The position numbers and the translations under genes were made by a program. DNA of 64,000 bases from Amphibacillus sp. MSJ-3 (GTDB lineage: Bacteria; Bacillota; Bacilli; Bacillales; Amphibacillaceae): the NCBI RefSeq assembly GCF_018919165.1, contig NZ_JAHLQM010000006.1:27497-91496 (forward strand), given 5' to 3'. This document shows, in pieces, positions 39,173 through 47,671 of this stretch; position 1 is the stretch's first letter, and each line of letters starts with the position of its first letter. A model generated the notes under the pieces. It was given only the letters and a program-made list of their open reading frames with translations. It searched no databases and was not told the origin of the DNA.

Positions 39173-41620
39173 CTAATTGTCTTTAAAAGGAGTTTGATAA
39201 ACTACTTCTTTCCAAGCGCTTGTTACTTCACCAAGTTCATCAGTGTCTAATACAAACGAACCATTACTATAGCGATCGCTAATACTTAGTTCCATAGGAT
39301 GTAAGGTTAAAACTTGTCCTGATTCTGTTAAAATATTCACTTTCTGATCAGGGTAAACTTCAACAAAACCAGCTACACGATGTGGTTTACCTTTTAATTC
39401 ACGAAGCATAACTTGTCCACGATTTGTCCGTGTTGATTGTTCAAACTCTGTAATCCGCATACGCTTCATTGCCCCACGTTGGGTCACAAGGGCGAAGTGT
39501 GTCTCATCTTGTTCCCCTTCCAGTACAATCCCAGCAACAACATACTCATCTTTTTTCAAATTTATTGACTTAACACCTGCGGCCCGTTGGCCAACTACAG
39601 TTACATCTGCTTCATTATAACGTAATCCATAACCTCGATTTGATACAACAAAAATATCTTGTAAACCATTAGATATTTCAACATTGATCACTTGGTCATC
39701 CTGCTTTAAATTAACAGCAACAAGTGGTTTTAAAAAGCGTTGTGCTTCATATAAACTAAGTTCACTTCGTTTGACCATCCCGTTCTGAGTAAAGAAAACA
39801 AGGTATTTTGGTTCAGTCATATCACGAACTGGAATAGCTTTAATAACTTTCTCACCCTTATCAATATTTGCTAAGTTAGATAAGTGCTGGGCAAGATCCT
39901 TCCATCTTATTTCGGGAAGCAGATGGACTGGAGCATAGATATATCTTCCTTTATTTGTGAATATTAATAAACAATCCGTTGTATTAATTTCAAATAAACT
40001 AACAAGATGATCACCTTCCTTGATAGCAAAATCCTCACCATTTGAAGCTGTATAGGATCTCAGGCTCGTGCGCTTAATGTAACCATCTCTTGTAACTGAT
40101 ACGAGAACATCTTCACTTGCAACAGTTACTTCTAAATTAATTTTCAACTCCTCAACCTCTGCCTCAATTGAAGTCAAACGAGGAGTACCAAATTTCTTTT
40201 GAATATCCCTTAGATCTTTTTTTATAACCTTTACCAATTGCTTCTCATCATTGATAATTTTAGTTAATTTATCAATTGTTTCAGCTAATTGAATGCCTTC
40301 TTTTTCTAATTGTGTCACATCGGTATTTGTTAATCGATAAAGCTGTAAACTTACGATTGATTCAGCTTGTGCTTCCGTAAAACCAAATTGCTCTTCAATT
40401 CGTTTTTTTGCATCTGATTTATTTTTACTTGCTCGAATCGTTTTGATAAGTTCATCTAGAACAGAAATCGCTTTAATCAATCCTTCAACAATATGAGCCC
40501 GGTCTATGGCCTTTCTTAGATCATAATGAGACTGACGAAGAACAACCTCTTTTTGATGATCAATATAAGCCTCTAGTAACTGTGCTAGATTCAGTTGCCT
40601 TGGTGTTCGATCTTTGATCGCAACCATATTGAAATGATAGGACACTTGTAATTCAGTATTTTTATATAGATAATTGAGGACCCCGTCACTATCCGCATCT
40701 TTTTTAAGCTCTATAACAATTCTCATTCCAGTGCGATCCGTTTCATCTCGAACTTCTGCAATACCTTCTACTTTACGATCAATTTTTAATTCATCAATTT
40801 TTTTAACAAGGTTTGCCTTATTTACTTCATATGGAATTTCATTTATTACGATTTGTTCACGGCCACCACGTAATGTTTTAATTTCAGCTCGACCACGGAC
40901 AATAACTTTGCCCTTACCAGTTTTATAAGCTTGTTTTAAACCTTCCTCGCCTTGGATAATTCCACCAGTAGGGAAATCTGGTCCTTTGATTACATTCATA
41001 AGCTCATCAATCGTGATATTGGGTTGATCTATCTTTTTAATAACCGCATCAATAACCTCGGTCAGGTTATGTGGTGGAATATCTGTTGCATATCCTGCAG
41101 AAATCCCAGTCGAGCCATTGACAAGTAAATTCGGAAAACGGGCAGGTAAAATAACTGGCTCTTCTAAGGAATCATCAAAATTAGGAATATAATCAACTGT
41201 TTCCTTATCAATATCCCGAAGAAGCTCACCGGAGATTGCTGCTAAACGTGCTTCTGTATAACGCATCGCTGCCGGTGGATCACCATCAATGCTCCCGTTG
41301 TTACCATGCATTTCAACCAATGGATTACGCATTTTCCAATCTGTACTTAGGCGAACCATTGCATCATAGACAGAACTGTCCCCATGTGGATGGTAATTTC
41401 CAATGACTGTTCCAACTGTTTTAGCCGATTTACGAAAATTTTGATCATGGGTGTTTTTCTCTTTATACATCGCATATAAAATTCTTCGTTGAACAGGCTT
41501 TAATCCATCCCTCGCATCAGGCAAGGCACGGTCTTGTATAATATATTTACTGTAACGACCAAAACGATCGCCAATCACTTCTTCTAAGGATAAATCTAAA
41601 AAGTTTCCCTTTCCTGACAA
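39173..41620 (-). CDS. parC: DNA topoisomerase IV subunit A
   Basis: DNA-cleavage subunit of topoisomerase IV (815 residues), which separates replicated chromosomes. The catalytic Tyr is in PPAAMRYTEARLA. The quinolone-region HPHGDSSVYDAMVRLS has Ser at the classic resistance position. The C-terminal beta-pinwheel contains GQVMLRELKGKPHRVAGF-type repeats. It lies 123 bases downstream of parE. AGGAGG precedes the ATG. Confidence 0.97.
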   Translation of the reverse strand: MSGKGNFLDLSLEEVIGDRFGRYSKYIIQDRALPDARDGLKPVQRRILYAMYKEKNTHDQNFRKSAKTVGTVIGNYHPHGDSSVYDAMVRLSTDWKMRNPLVEMHGNNGSIDGDPPAAMRYTEARLAAISGELLRDIDKETVDYIPNFDDSLEEPVILPARFPNLLVNGSTGISAGYATDIPPHNLTEVIDAVIKKIDQPNITIDELMNVIKGPDFPTGGIIQGEEGLKQAYKTGKGKVIVRGRAEIKTLRGGREQIVINEIPYEVNKANLVKKIDELKIDRKVEGIAEVRDETDRTGMRIVIELKKDADSDGVLNYLYKNTELQVSYHFNMVAIKDRTPRQLNLAQLLEAYIDHQKEVVLRQSHYDLRKAIDRAHIVEGLIKAISVLDELIKTIRASKNKSDAKKRIEEQFGFTEAQAESIVSLQLYRLTNTDVTQLEKEGIQLAETIDKLTKIINDEKQLVKVIKKDLRDIQKKFGTPRLTSIEAEVEELKINLEVTVASEDVLVSVTRDGYIKRTSLRSYTASNGEDFAIKEGDHLVSLFEINTTDCLLIFTNKGRYIYAPVHLLPEIRWKDLAQHLSNLANIDKGEKVIKAIPVRDMTEPKYLVFFTQNGMVKRSELSLYEAQRFLKPLVAVNLKQDDQVINVEISNGLQDIFVVSNRGYGLRYNEADVTVVGQRAAGVKSINLKKDEYVVAGIVLEGEQDETHFALVTQRGAMKRMRITEFEQSTRTNRGQVMLRELKGKPHRVAGFVEVYPDQKVNILTESGQVLTLHPMELSISDRYSNGSFVLDTDELGEVTSAWKEVVYQTPFKDN

Positions 41621-41743
41621 AATACTTCCTCCTTCAAAAACTTACCTTCACTTATCACTCAGTATAAATGAATTTTTTTTACGCATACAAAACCTATTTA
41701 AATTACTTTTTTAAAAAGATTTATATCACATCGTCTAAGTTTA

Positions 41744-43693
41744 TTAGCTATGGATATTTTCATTATCGATAATATTTGTTTCCTCATCCAGGCCGAATGC
41801 GATATTTGTTTCAATCCACTTCCGGCGAGGTGCTACCTTATTACCCATCAATGTCGTTACTCGACGTTCAGTTCTAGCAAGATCATCAATCGTCACACGA
41901 ATCAAGGTTCGGGTTTCTGGATTCATTGTTGTATCCCATAATTGATCCGCGTTCATCTCTCCTAGCCCTTTATATCTTTGTAAGGTATAACCTGTCTTTA
42001 GTTTTTTGGTAATCTTTTTCATTTCTTCATCATTCCAAGCATAATGAATTTGCTCGTTTTTTCCTTTTCCCTTTGTAATTTTATATAAAGGTGGAAGTGC
42101 AATATAAACCTTTCCTACTTCAACAAGATCCCGCATATAACGATAGAAAAATGTTAACAATAAAACCTGAATATGGGCGCCATCAGTATCTGCATCTGTC
42201 ATAATAATGATTTTATCATATTGAACATCTTCTAGATTAAAATCACCACCAACGCCGGCGCCTATTGTATGGATAATAGTTGATATCTCTTCATTTTTTA
42301 AAATATCCTCAATTTTTGCCTTTTCCGTATTGACCACTTTTCCTCGTAGGGGCAAGATGGCTTGGAATTTACGATCTCGACCTTGTTTAGCCGAGCCCCC
42401 AGCCGAATCACCCTCCACTAAATAAAGCTCATTGCGATCAGGCTTGCGTGATTGGGCGGGTGTGAGCTTACCACTTAATAAAGTTGCTTTGCGTTTTTTA
42501 TTTTTTCCAGATCTAGCGTCTTCCCTTGCTTTTCGAGCTAATTCTCTTGCTTCCCTAGCTTGTAATGCCTTTTTAAGCAACATTGTCGATGTATTGGCAT
42601 TCTCTTCTAAGAAATAAGATAAATGTTCTGATACAATCGTGTCAACGGCTGACCTTGCTTCTGCTGTACCTAATCTACCTTTTGTCTGTCCTTCAAATTG
42701 TAATTTTTCCTCTGGGACTCTTACCGATACAATAGCGGTAAAGCCTTCACGAATATCATTTCCTTCAAGGTTTTTATCTTTTTCTTTCAATAAATTATTC
42801 TTGCGAGCATAGTCATTAAACACACGAGTAACTGCAGCTTTTGCGCCAGATTCATGCGTTCCCCCATCTTTTGTTCTTACATTATTAACAAAAGATAACA
42901 TATTTTCAGCATACCCATCATTAAATTGGAAAGCAAAATCAACTTCTATATCTTGTTGAACCCCTTCGAAATACACAACGGAATGGAGGACATCCTTTTC
43001 CTCATTTAAATATTCTATAAATGACTTCAAACCATCTGGATATTGGTAAACTTCTGTTAAATCTTGTCTTTGATCAATCAGAACAATTTCAATTCCTTTT
43101 AATAAAAATGCAGCTTCTCTTAAACGTTCAGATAAAATGTCGAATTGAAAAGTTGTTGTTGAAAAAATACTTCTATCAGGTTTGAATTTAATTGTTGTCC
43201 CAGTTTTTTTACTTGTTCCGATTTGTTTTAAACTTCCAGCCGGAATCCCACCATTAATAAAATTTTGTTCCATTATTTTACCATCACGATTAATCGTTAC
43301 AGTCAGTTCTTCTGAAAGGGCATTAACGACTGAGGCTCCAACACCATGTAAACCTCCAGCAGTTTTATAGCCACCTTCACCAAATTTCCCACCTGCATGA
43401 AGGACAGTTAAAATAACTTCAGGGGTAGACTTTCCCGAATGATGCAAACCTATTGGCATCCCCCGCCCCTGATCAGCAACAGAAATACTATTATCTTCAT
43501 GAATCGTAACTATTATTTTATTACCAAATCCCGCCAATGCTTCATCAACAGCATTATCGACAATTTCAAAAACAAGGTGATGTAACCCCCTTGCATCTGT
43601 AGAGCCTATGTACATACCGGGTCTTTTACGGACGGCCTCAAGTCCTTCTAAAACCTGAATCGACTCATCTGTATACAAATTATCCAAACTCAT
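41744..43693 (-). CDS. parE: DNA topoisomerase IV subunit B
   Basis: ATPase subunit of topoisomerase IV (649 residues). The GHKL ATP site shows LVFEIVDNAVDEALAG, DQGRGMPIG and GGLHGVGASVVNALS. The TOPRIM domain has YLVEGDSAGGSAKQGRDRKFQAILPLRGK and IIMTDADTDGAHI. The name ParE rather than GyrB is supported by the adjacent parC, the short length and synteny with B. subtilis. Confidence 0.97.
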   Translation of the reverse strand: MSLDNLYTDESIQVLEGLEAVRKRPGMYIGSTDARGLHHLVFEIVDNAVDEALAGFGNKIIVTIHEDNSISVADQGRGMPIGLHHSGKSTPEVILTVLHAGGKFGEGGYKTAGGLHGVGASVVNALSEELTVTINRDGKIMEQNFINGGIPAGSLKQIGTSKKTGTTIKFKPDRSIFSTTTFQFDILSERLREAAFLLKGIEIVLIDQRQDLTEVYQYPDGLKSFIEYLNEEKDVLHSVVYFEGVQQDIEVDFAFQFNDGYAENMLSFVNNVRTKDGGTHESGAKAAVTRVFNDYARKNNLLKEKDKNLEGNDIREGFTAIVSVRVPEEKLQFEGQTKGRLGTAEARSAVDTIVSEHLSYFLEENANTSTMLLKKALQAREARELARKAREDARSGKNKKRKATLLSGKLTPAQSRKPDRNELYLVEGDSAGGSAKQGRDRKFQAILPLRGKVVNTEKAKIEDILKNEEISTIIHTIGAGVGGDFNLEDVQYDKIIIMTDADTDGAHIQVLLLTFFYRYMRDLVEVGKVYIALPPLYKITKGKGKNEQIHYAWNDEEMKKITKKLKTGYTLQRYKGLGEMNADQLWDTTMNPETRTLIRVTIDDLARTERRVTTLMGNKVAPRRKWIETNIAFGLDEETNIIDNENIHS

Positions 43694-44047
43694 CTTTCCT
43701 TTCTATTGTCTAGTACTTTAAAACTAGTTAATCCTATTATACTTGATAATGACGTAATTTTTGATTATATTTGTAAGTCAGTATAAATGAACTAAGCTTT
43801 TTGAGTATAAAATAATCTTAGTCCTGTCGTTAACAAGCTTAATTAAATGGAATGATATTCTCCAAAAATAATGGTGATATAAACGTAGGGTAGTCTAAAC
43901 ACTATTTTACTTTAGAATAAATCACTTTAATACAAAGATCCATCACAATCTGTAAATCGTTATAAACTTCAAGGTCATAAATATCTTTATGCGCCAAAAG
44001 AAACTTTAACTTAATTTACTTGGTTTCTGCGACTATCTCTTTCAAAA

Positions 44048-44310
44048 AACTGAACTTCTAAAGCCATTTACAATATCAATAGGTTCTAGGATATCAGCAA
44101 ACGATAATAGGCCCTTTCCCTCAAAAACTGATCGATTGTTGGATTCACATGAATAATTTTAAATCCATAGCTTTGCATAAGCTTACTTATTCGATATGAT
44201 ACCTGTTTTGGGACGTCAGATAAACCAACAACAGCTATTGTTTTCGATTGCTCAAATAAATCCTTCAAACACAGTTTGACTTGAGTAATGGACTTTCCCT
44301 GTAATCAGCT
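44048..44310 (-). pseudogene. yneT: Frameshifted CoA-binding protein (YneT-like)
   Basis: The N-terminal half DLFEQSKTIAVVGLSDVPKQ and VSYRISKLMQSYGFKIIHVNP is a Rossmann CoA-binding domain of the YneT type. Right after HVNP the reading shifts. The next frame continues with VFEGKGLLSFADILEPIDIV, then NGFRSSVF, matching the family, before an early stop. The last third is missing. In B. subtilis yneT sits in the same place between plsY and parE, so this is a decayed orthologue rather than a random frame. Confidence 0.8.
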
Positions 44311-44460
44311 CCTTTAACGACTTCTAGTCTCTAGTTTACGATTAATTTACTTAATTGGTCAAATTGAAATCAAAAAATAAATAAAATTGCCGTAGATTAA
44401 CTGACTGTAAGCCCCTTCGTTAGTTATGGAAAGAATGGCTCTAGCTAATCAATAGGGATC

Positions 44461-44668
44461 GACAGTCTATAAAGGCCCGATGGGTTCATATAATAAATGT
44501 TTTCGGTGAGACGAGTAACCGCAAGTGTCTCCGGTGGGACGAGTAACCGCAGTCCCAGTCCCAGTTCCAGTCCTAGTACCAATCAGTGGGGCTAAGGGAA
44601 AGCAGGCTAAACCTACCAAGTCCGGTAGGCCCAACCTTCATTAAGTGGAGATTCACTTTATCGCAGAT
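44461..44668 (-). repeat. Dispersed structured repeat, long copy B
   Basis: Reverse-orientation copy. On the minus strand it runs TGCGATAAAGTGAATCTCCA, then a CCCCACTGATTGG arm, a run of GGGACTGG-like repeats, and two tandem units of GCGGTTACTCGTCYCACCGG with ACATTT (about 44486-44551). CATCGGGCC and GACTGTC follow. The tandem unit matches copy A closely. It fills much of the spacer between the yneT remnant and plsY. Confidence 0.75.
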
Positions 44669-44770
44669 ATTAATAAATTTTAGTAGTAGATCATAAATAG
44701 TTTTACAATTCAATAAATCATGTTAGAATGATAACATTCTACTACTGTTTAATGAAAAGAGGAAAATGTC

Positions 44771-45358
44771 ATGTGGTTTTATTTTTTATTTATTCTTACT
44801 GCCTATCTACTTGGTTCGATCCCATCTGGTTTAATAATTGGAAAGGTTTTTTTTAATACTGATATAAGAGAGCATGGGAGTGGTAATCTAGGTGGTACAA
44901 ATACTTTCCGAGTATTAGGCAAAAAAGCAGGCATTGTCGTAACATTAGCAGATATTCTTAAAGGAACGCTAGCCACGCTTCTCCCAGTCATCTTTAATCA
45001 TTCGGAAATAAGTCCATTGATCATCGGCGTTTTTGCTGTTATTGGTCATATGTATCCTGTCTTTGCCCGCTTTAGGGGAGGTAAAGCTGTCGCTACTTCA
45101 GGAGGATTAATTTTAGGTGTCAACCCACTATTATTCTTAATAATTTTAATCAGTTTCTTTATTGCCCTATACATTAGTAAATATGTTTCCTTATCCTCCA
45201 TGACAGCAGGAGTTATTGCTTTCATCACAACAATTATCATGAAAGAATACGGACTGACGATCGTAACAGGTATTTTAACTCTGTTTATCTTTTATCGCCA
45301 CCGAGCAAATATTAAACGAATCATTAACAAAACTGAACCTAAAATAACCTGGTTGTAA
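44771..45358 (+). CDS. plsY: Acyl-phosphate:glycerol-3-phosphate acyltransferase
   Basis: Membrane enzyme (195 residues, about five helices) for the first acylation in phospholipid synthesis. [35 protein letters not shown] and [21 protein letters not shown] are the three catalytic loops of PlsY. AGAGGAAAATGTC precedes the ATG. It lies next to the yneT remnant as in B. subtilis. Confidence 0.96.
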   Translation: MWFYFLFILTAYLLGSIPSGLIIGKVFFNTDIREHGSGNLGGTNTFRVLGKKAGIVVTLADILKGTLATLLPVIFNHSEISPLIIGVFAVIGHMYPVFARFRGGKAVATSGGLILGVNPLLFLIILISFFIALYISKYVSLSSMTAGVIAFITTIIMKEYGLTIVTGILTLFIFYRHRANIKRIINKTEPKITWL

Positions 45359-45405
45359 AAATAAAGATTTTAAATATTAGAAATCAGATAGAATTGAATC
45401 TCAGC

Positions 45406-45429
45406 AAAGACACTTAAGTATGTGTCTTT
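45406..45429 (+). terminator. plsY terminator
   Basis: AAAGACAC and GTGTCTTT around an 8-base loop, followed by a T-rich run. Confidence 0.75.
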
Positions 45430-45514
45430 TTCTGTAAAAATAAAAATATAAATATAAATCATTAATAATTGATCAATAAATTTGATCCAATTTGTTAATG
45501 CGAAAGGGGATGCC

Positions 45515-46444
45515 ATGATGAATAAAGGCCAATTAAATCAACGGATAATGCCAGATAAAGCAGAACGTCATCGTTTATTTGGCTCAGTAAAGGCTGGAGA
45601 AAAAACGAAACCGGAAAAGAAAGAAGAGATGGCTGATTTACAAAATAAACAAGCCAACTATTTATTTAAATTGGATGCCGTTGGAATTACAAATGTCAAA
45701 CATCCTATTCAAATAAATAGTCAACTGATTCCAAATCAGCAATCATCGATTGGTAATTTCACTTTTACCTCTACAGTCGAACAAAGCAATAAAGGAACAA
45801 ATATGAGTCGTTTTACTGAACAGTTGCATGAATTTTATCAAAATAAGTGCTTAACACTTGAATTGGGGAATCTAAAACAATTTACCAAACAGTTAGCCCA
45901 ACGTCTAAAGACACCTGATGCGAAGCTTGAAATTAAACTTCCATGGTTTTATGAACGAAAAGGGCCAAGCTCTAATTTAGCTGGTCTAAATCACGCTGAA
46001 TTAATGGTAACAGTTAGCTATAATGAACCCGAACAATTTCACATTATGGTTGGCTTAAATGCAATGATAACTACTCTTTGTCCTTGTTCTAAAGAAATAA
46101 GTGAATATAGCGCACATAACCAACGTGGAGAGGTAAGAATGGAAGTTGAACTAAGTCCAAGTTTTGATGAATCTAAAACAGATTGGAAAGTTCTCTTATT
46201 AGAAGCTGCAGAAAGTAATGCGAGTGCAAGAATTCACCCTGTATTAAAACGGCCAGATGAGAAAATGGTGACCGAACAAGCTTATGAAAATCCAAGATTT
46301 GTAGAAGATATGGTTCGTTTAGTAGCGGCTGATCTATATGAATCAGAACAAATTATTGCTTTCCATGTAACCTGTCAAAATCATGAATCCATTCATCTCC
46401 ATGATGCGATTGCTTCAATTACAATTGATAAGCGTACAGAATAA
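45515..46444 (+). CDS. folE2: GTP cyclohydrolase I type B
   Basis: Makes dihydroneopterin triphosphate, the first step of folate synthesis (about 310 residues). The metal-site Cys lies in [50 protein letters not shown] is a FolE2 hallmark. AAGGGG lies 5 bases before the first ATG (45515) and 8 before the second (45518). In B. subtilis folE2 is induced by zinc starvation. A palindrome-like AAATCATTAATAATTGAT at 45456 could be a Zur-type site, but it is weak. Confidence 0.94.
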   Translation: MMNKGQLNQRIMPDKAERHRLFGSVKAGEKTKPEKKEEMADLQNKQANYLFKLDAVGITNVKHPIQINSQLIPNQQSSIGNFTFTSTVEQSNKGTNMSRFTEQLHEFYQNKCLTLELGNLKQFTKQLAQRLKTPDAKLEIKLPWFYERKGPSSNLAGLNHAELMVTVSYNEPEQFHIMVGLNAMITTLCPCSKEISEYSAHNQRGEVRMEVELSPSFDESKTDWKVLLLEAAESNASARIHPVLKRPDEKMVTEQAYENPRFVEDMVRLVAADLYESEQIIAFHVTCQNHESIHLHDAIASITIDKRTE

Positions 46445-46445
46445 C

Positions 46446-46679
46446 ATGGTCAAGCGCATATTATTAGCAATCATTCATTTTTATCAAACTAAAATCAGTC
46501 CAATGACACCTCCGAGATGTCGCTTCTATCCAAGTTGTTCGGAATATGGGAAAATCGCAATTACTAGATTTGGTGTTTTTAAAGGACTGAGATTAACGAT
46601 TATCCGCATTTTGAAATGCCAACCTTTTCATCCTGGCGGGTATGATCCAGTTCCCGAAAAGAAAATGAACCATAAATAA
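46446..46679 (+). CDS. yidD: Membrane protein insertion efficiency factor YidD
   Basis: A 77-residue protein. [30 protein letters not shown] with three Cys and [16 protein letters not shown] are the YidD signature. An amphipathic N-terminal helix attaches it to the membrane, where it aids YidC-dependent insertion in other bacteria. The ATG is 1 base after the folE2 stop; a ribosome site is weak, so translation is probably coupled. Longer upstream frames overlap folE2 and are rejected. Confidence 0.93.
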   Translation: MVKRILLAIIHFYQTKISPMTPPRCRFYPSCSEYGKIAITRFGVFKGLRLTIIRILKCQPFHPGGYDPVPEKKMNHK

Positions 46680-46794
46680 TCTGATTCTTGATAGATTTAG
46701 AGCTATCTTTTAATAGACGGAGAGATAAAAAGAAATCTGAGGTCCTCTCCCCCGCCTCTCTTATCTTCCAGTAATAAGCATTCTTACGCATAAA

Positions 46795-46928
46795 AGAGGC
46801 TGGAACATAAGTAAAAATCTAATTAATTTTATGAAAAAACATAAAAATAAAACCGCATGAAATCAGGCTTTTAAACTCTGATTTCATGCGGTTTATTTCA
46901 TTAATAATAGGGTTTTATCCCAGCCTCT
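46795..46928. mobile_element. Small palindromic element with IS1182-type ends (MITE-like)
   Basis: A 134-base element. Its ends AGAGGCTGGAACATAA and TTTTATCCCAGCCTCT are inverted copies of each other and resemble the right end of the IS1182 remnant at 39150-39164 (GTTATGTCCCAGCCC). The centre holds a perfect 17-bp stem (46850-46866 with 46877-46893). It has no coding capacity. It lies between yidD and yneQ, which converge. Confidence 0.75.
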
Positions 46929-46942
46929 GATTGCTAAACTAT

Positions 46943-47245
46943 TTAGAACAAATTAAAGCGATTAACTTGATCCTCTATTCCTTCTGCTAGTAAAATTTCC
47001 GCTTGGCGTGGTGCGAATAAATCAAAATGAGGGTATTGGGGATCAAGATGAATCCACTCTGGTTGTAGTTGATATTGCTTGCCCCACCGAATTAATTTTT
47101 CTAGATCAGCACAGCCGACCTTTGTTACACTCGTGCAATCTGGAAATCGATCATCAAGCCAATAATGCGTAATAAATGCGATTTCCCCTGCTAAAACATG
47201 TTGTTGCCATTTTTTCAATTCATTGCGCTTGATTCCAAATGCCAT
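46943..47245 (-). CDS. yneQ: YneQ-like protein of unknown function
   Basis: A 100-residue soluble protein. AFGIKRNELKKWQQHVLAGE, AFITHYWLDDRFPDCTSVTKVGC and WIHLDPQYPHFDLFA are typical of the Bacillus YneQ family. The start directly abuts the stop of yneP, so the two are co-translated. The same pair occurs in B. subtilis. The pattern of His, Asp and Cys might form a metal site, but no function is established. Confidence 0.85.
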   Translation of the reverse strand: MAFGIKRNELKKWQQHVLAGEIAFITHYWLDDRFPDCTSVTKVGCADLEKLIRWGKQYQLQPEWIHLDPQYPHFDLFAPRQAEILLAEGIEDQVNRFNLF

Positions 47246-47671
47246 TTACTTCTCATTCCCTACTGCGTTTAAGTAACTTTCATGCCAATCGGGAAATCTT
47301 CTCCGTACGGAAATCGGTCGGAAGCTTTCTTTTTTTACAATGACATGATCTGTCTTTCCAGTTACTGAGACTTCTCCTTGAGCATTAGTCACTTGGTAAC
47401 CATAAGTTGTACGTAAACCATCATAATGCTCAATCCATGTCTCTATAAAAGCTGTTTCTCCATAATGCATTGGCTTCTTATAATCAATTTCTACGCGTGT
47501 AACAGGTGATACGACCCCTTCTTCCTCCATCTTTGCATATGACAAACCTAACTCTTTAATAAATGCTGATCTCCCTATTTCAAACCAAATCAGATAGTTT
47601 GCATGATAGACCACGCCCATTTGATCTGTTTCCTGATAACGAACTTCTATTTGTGTTGTCACTTTTTTCAT
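47246..47671 (-). CDS. yneP: Acyl-CoA thioesterase, hotdog fold (YneP-like)
   Basis: A 141-residue 4-hydroxybenzoyl-CoA-thioesterase-type protein. VRYQETDQMGVVYHANYLIWFEIGR contains the catalytic Asp and the family's H-x-N-Y loop. It follows the AAA+ gene with no spacer and precedes yneQ, and synteny supports the YneP name. The substrate is unknown; a housekeeping acyl-CoA hydrolase role is the family default. Confidence 0.9.
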   Translation of the reverse strand: MKKVTTQIEVRYQETDQMGVVYHANYLIWFEIGRSAFIKELGLSYAKMEEEGVVSPVTRVEIDYKKPMHYGETAFIETWIEHYDGLRTTYGYQVTNAQGEVSVTGKTDHVIVKKESFRPISVRRRFPDWHESYLNAVGNEK

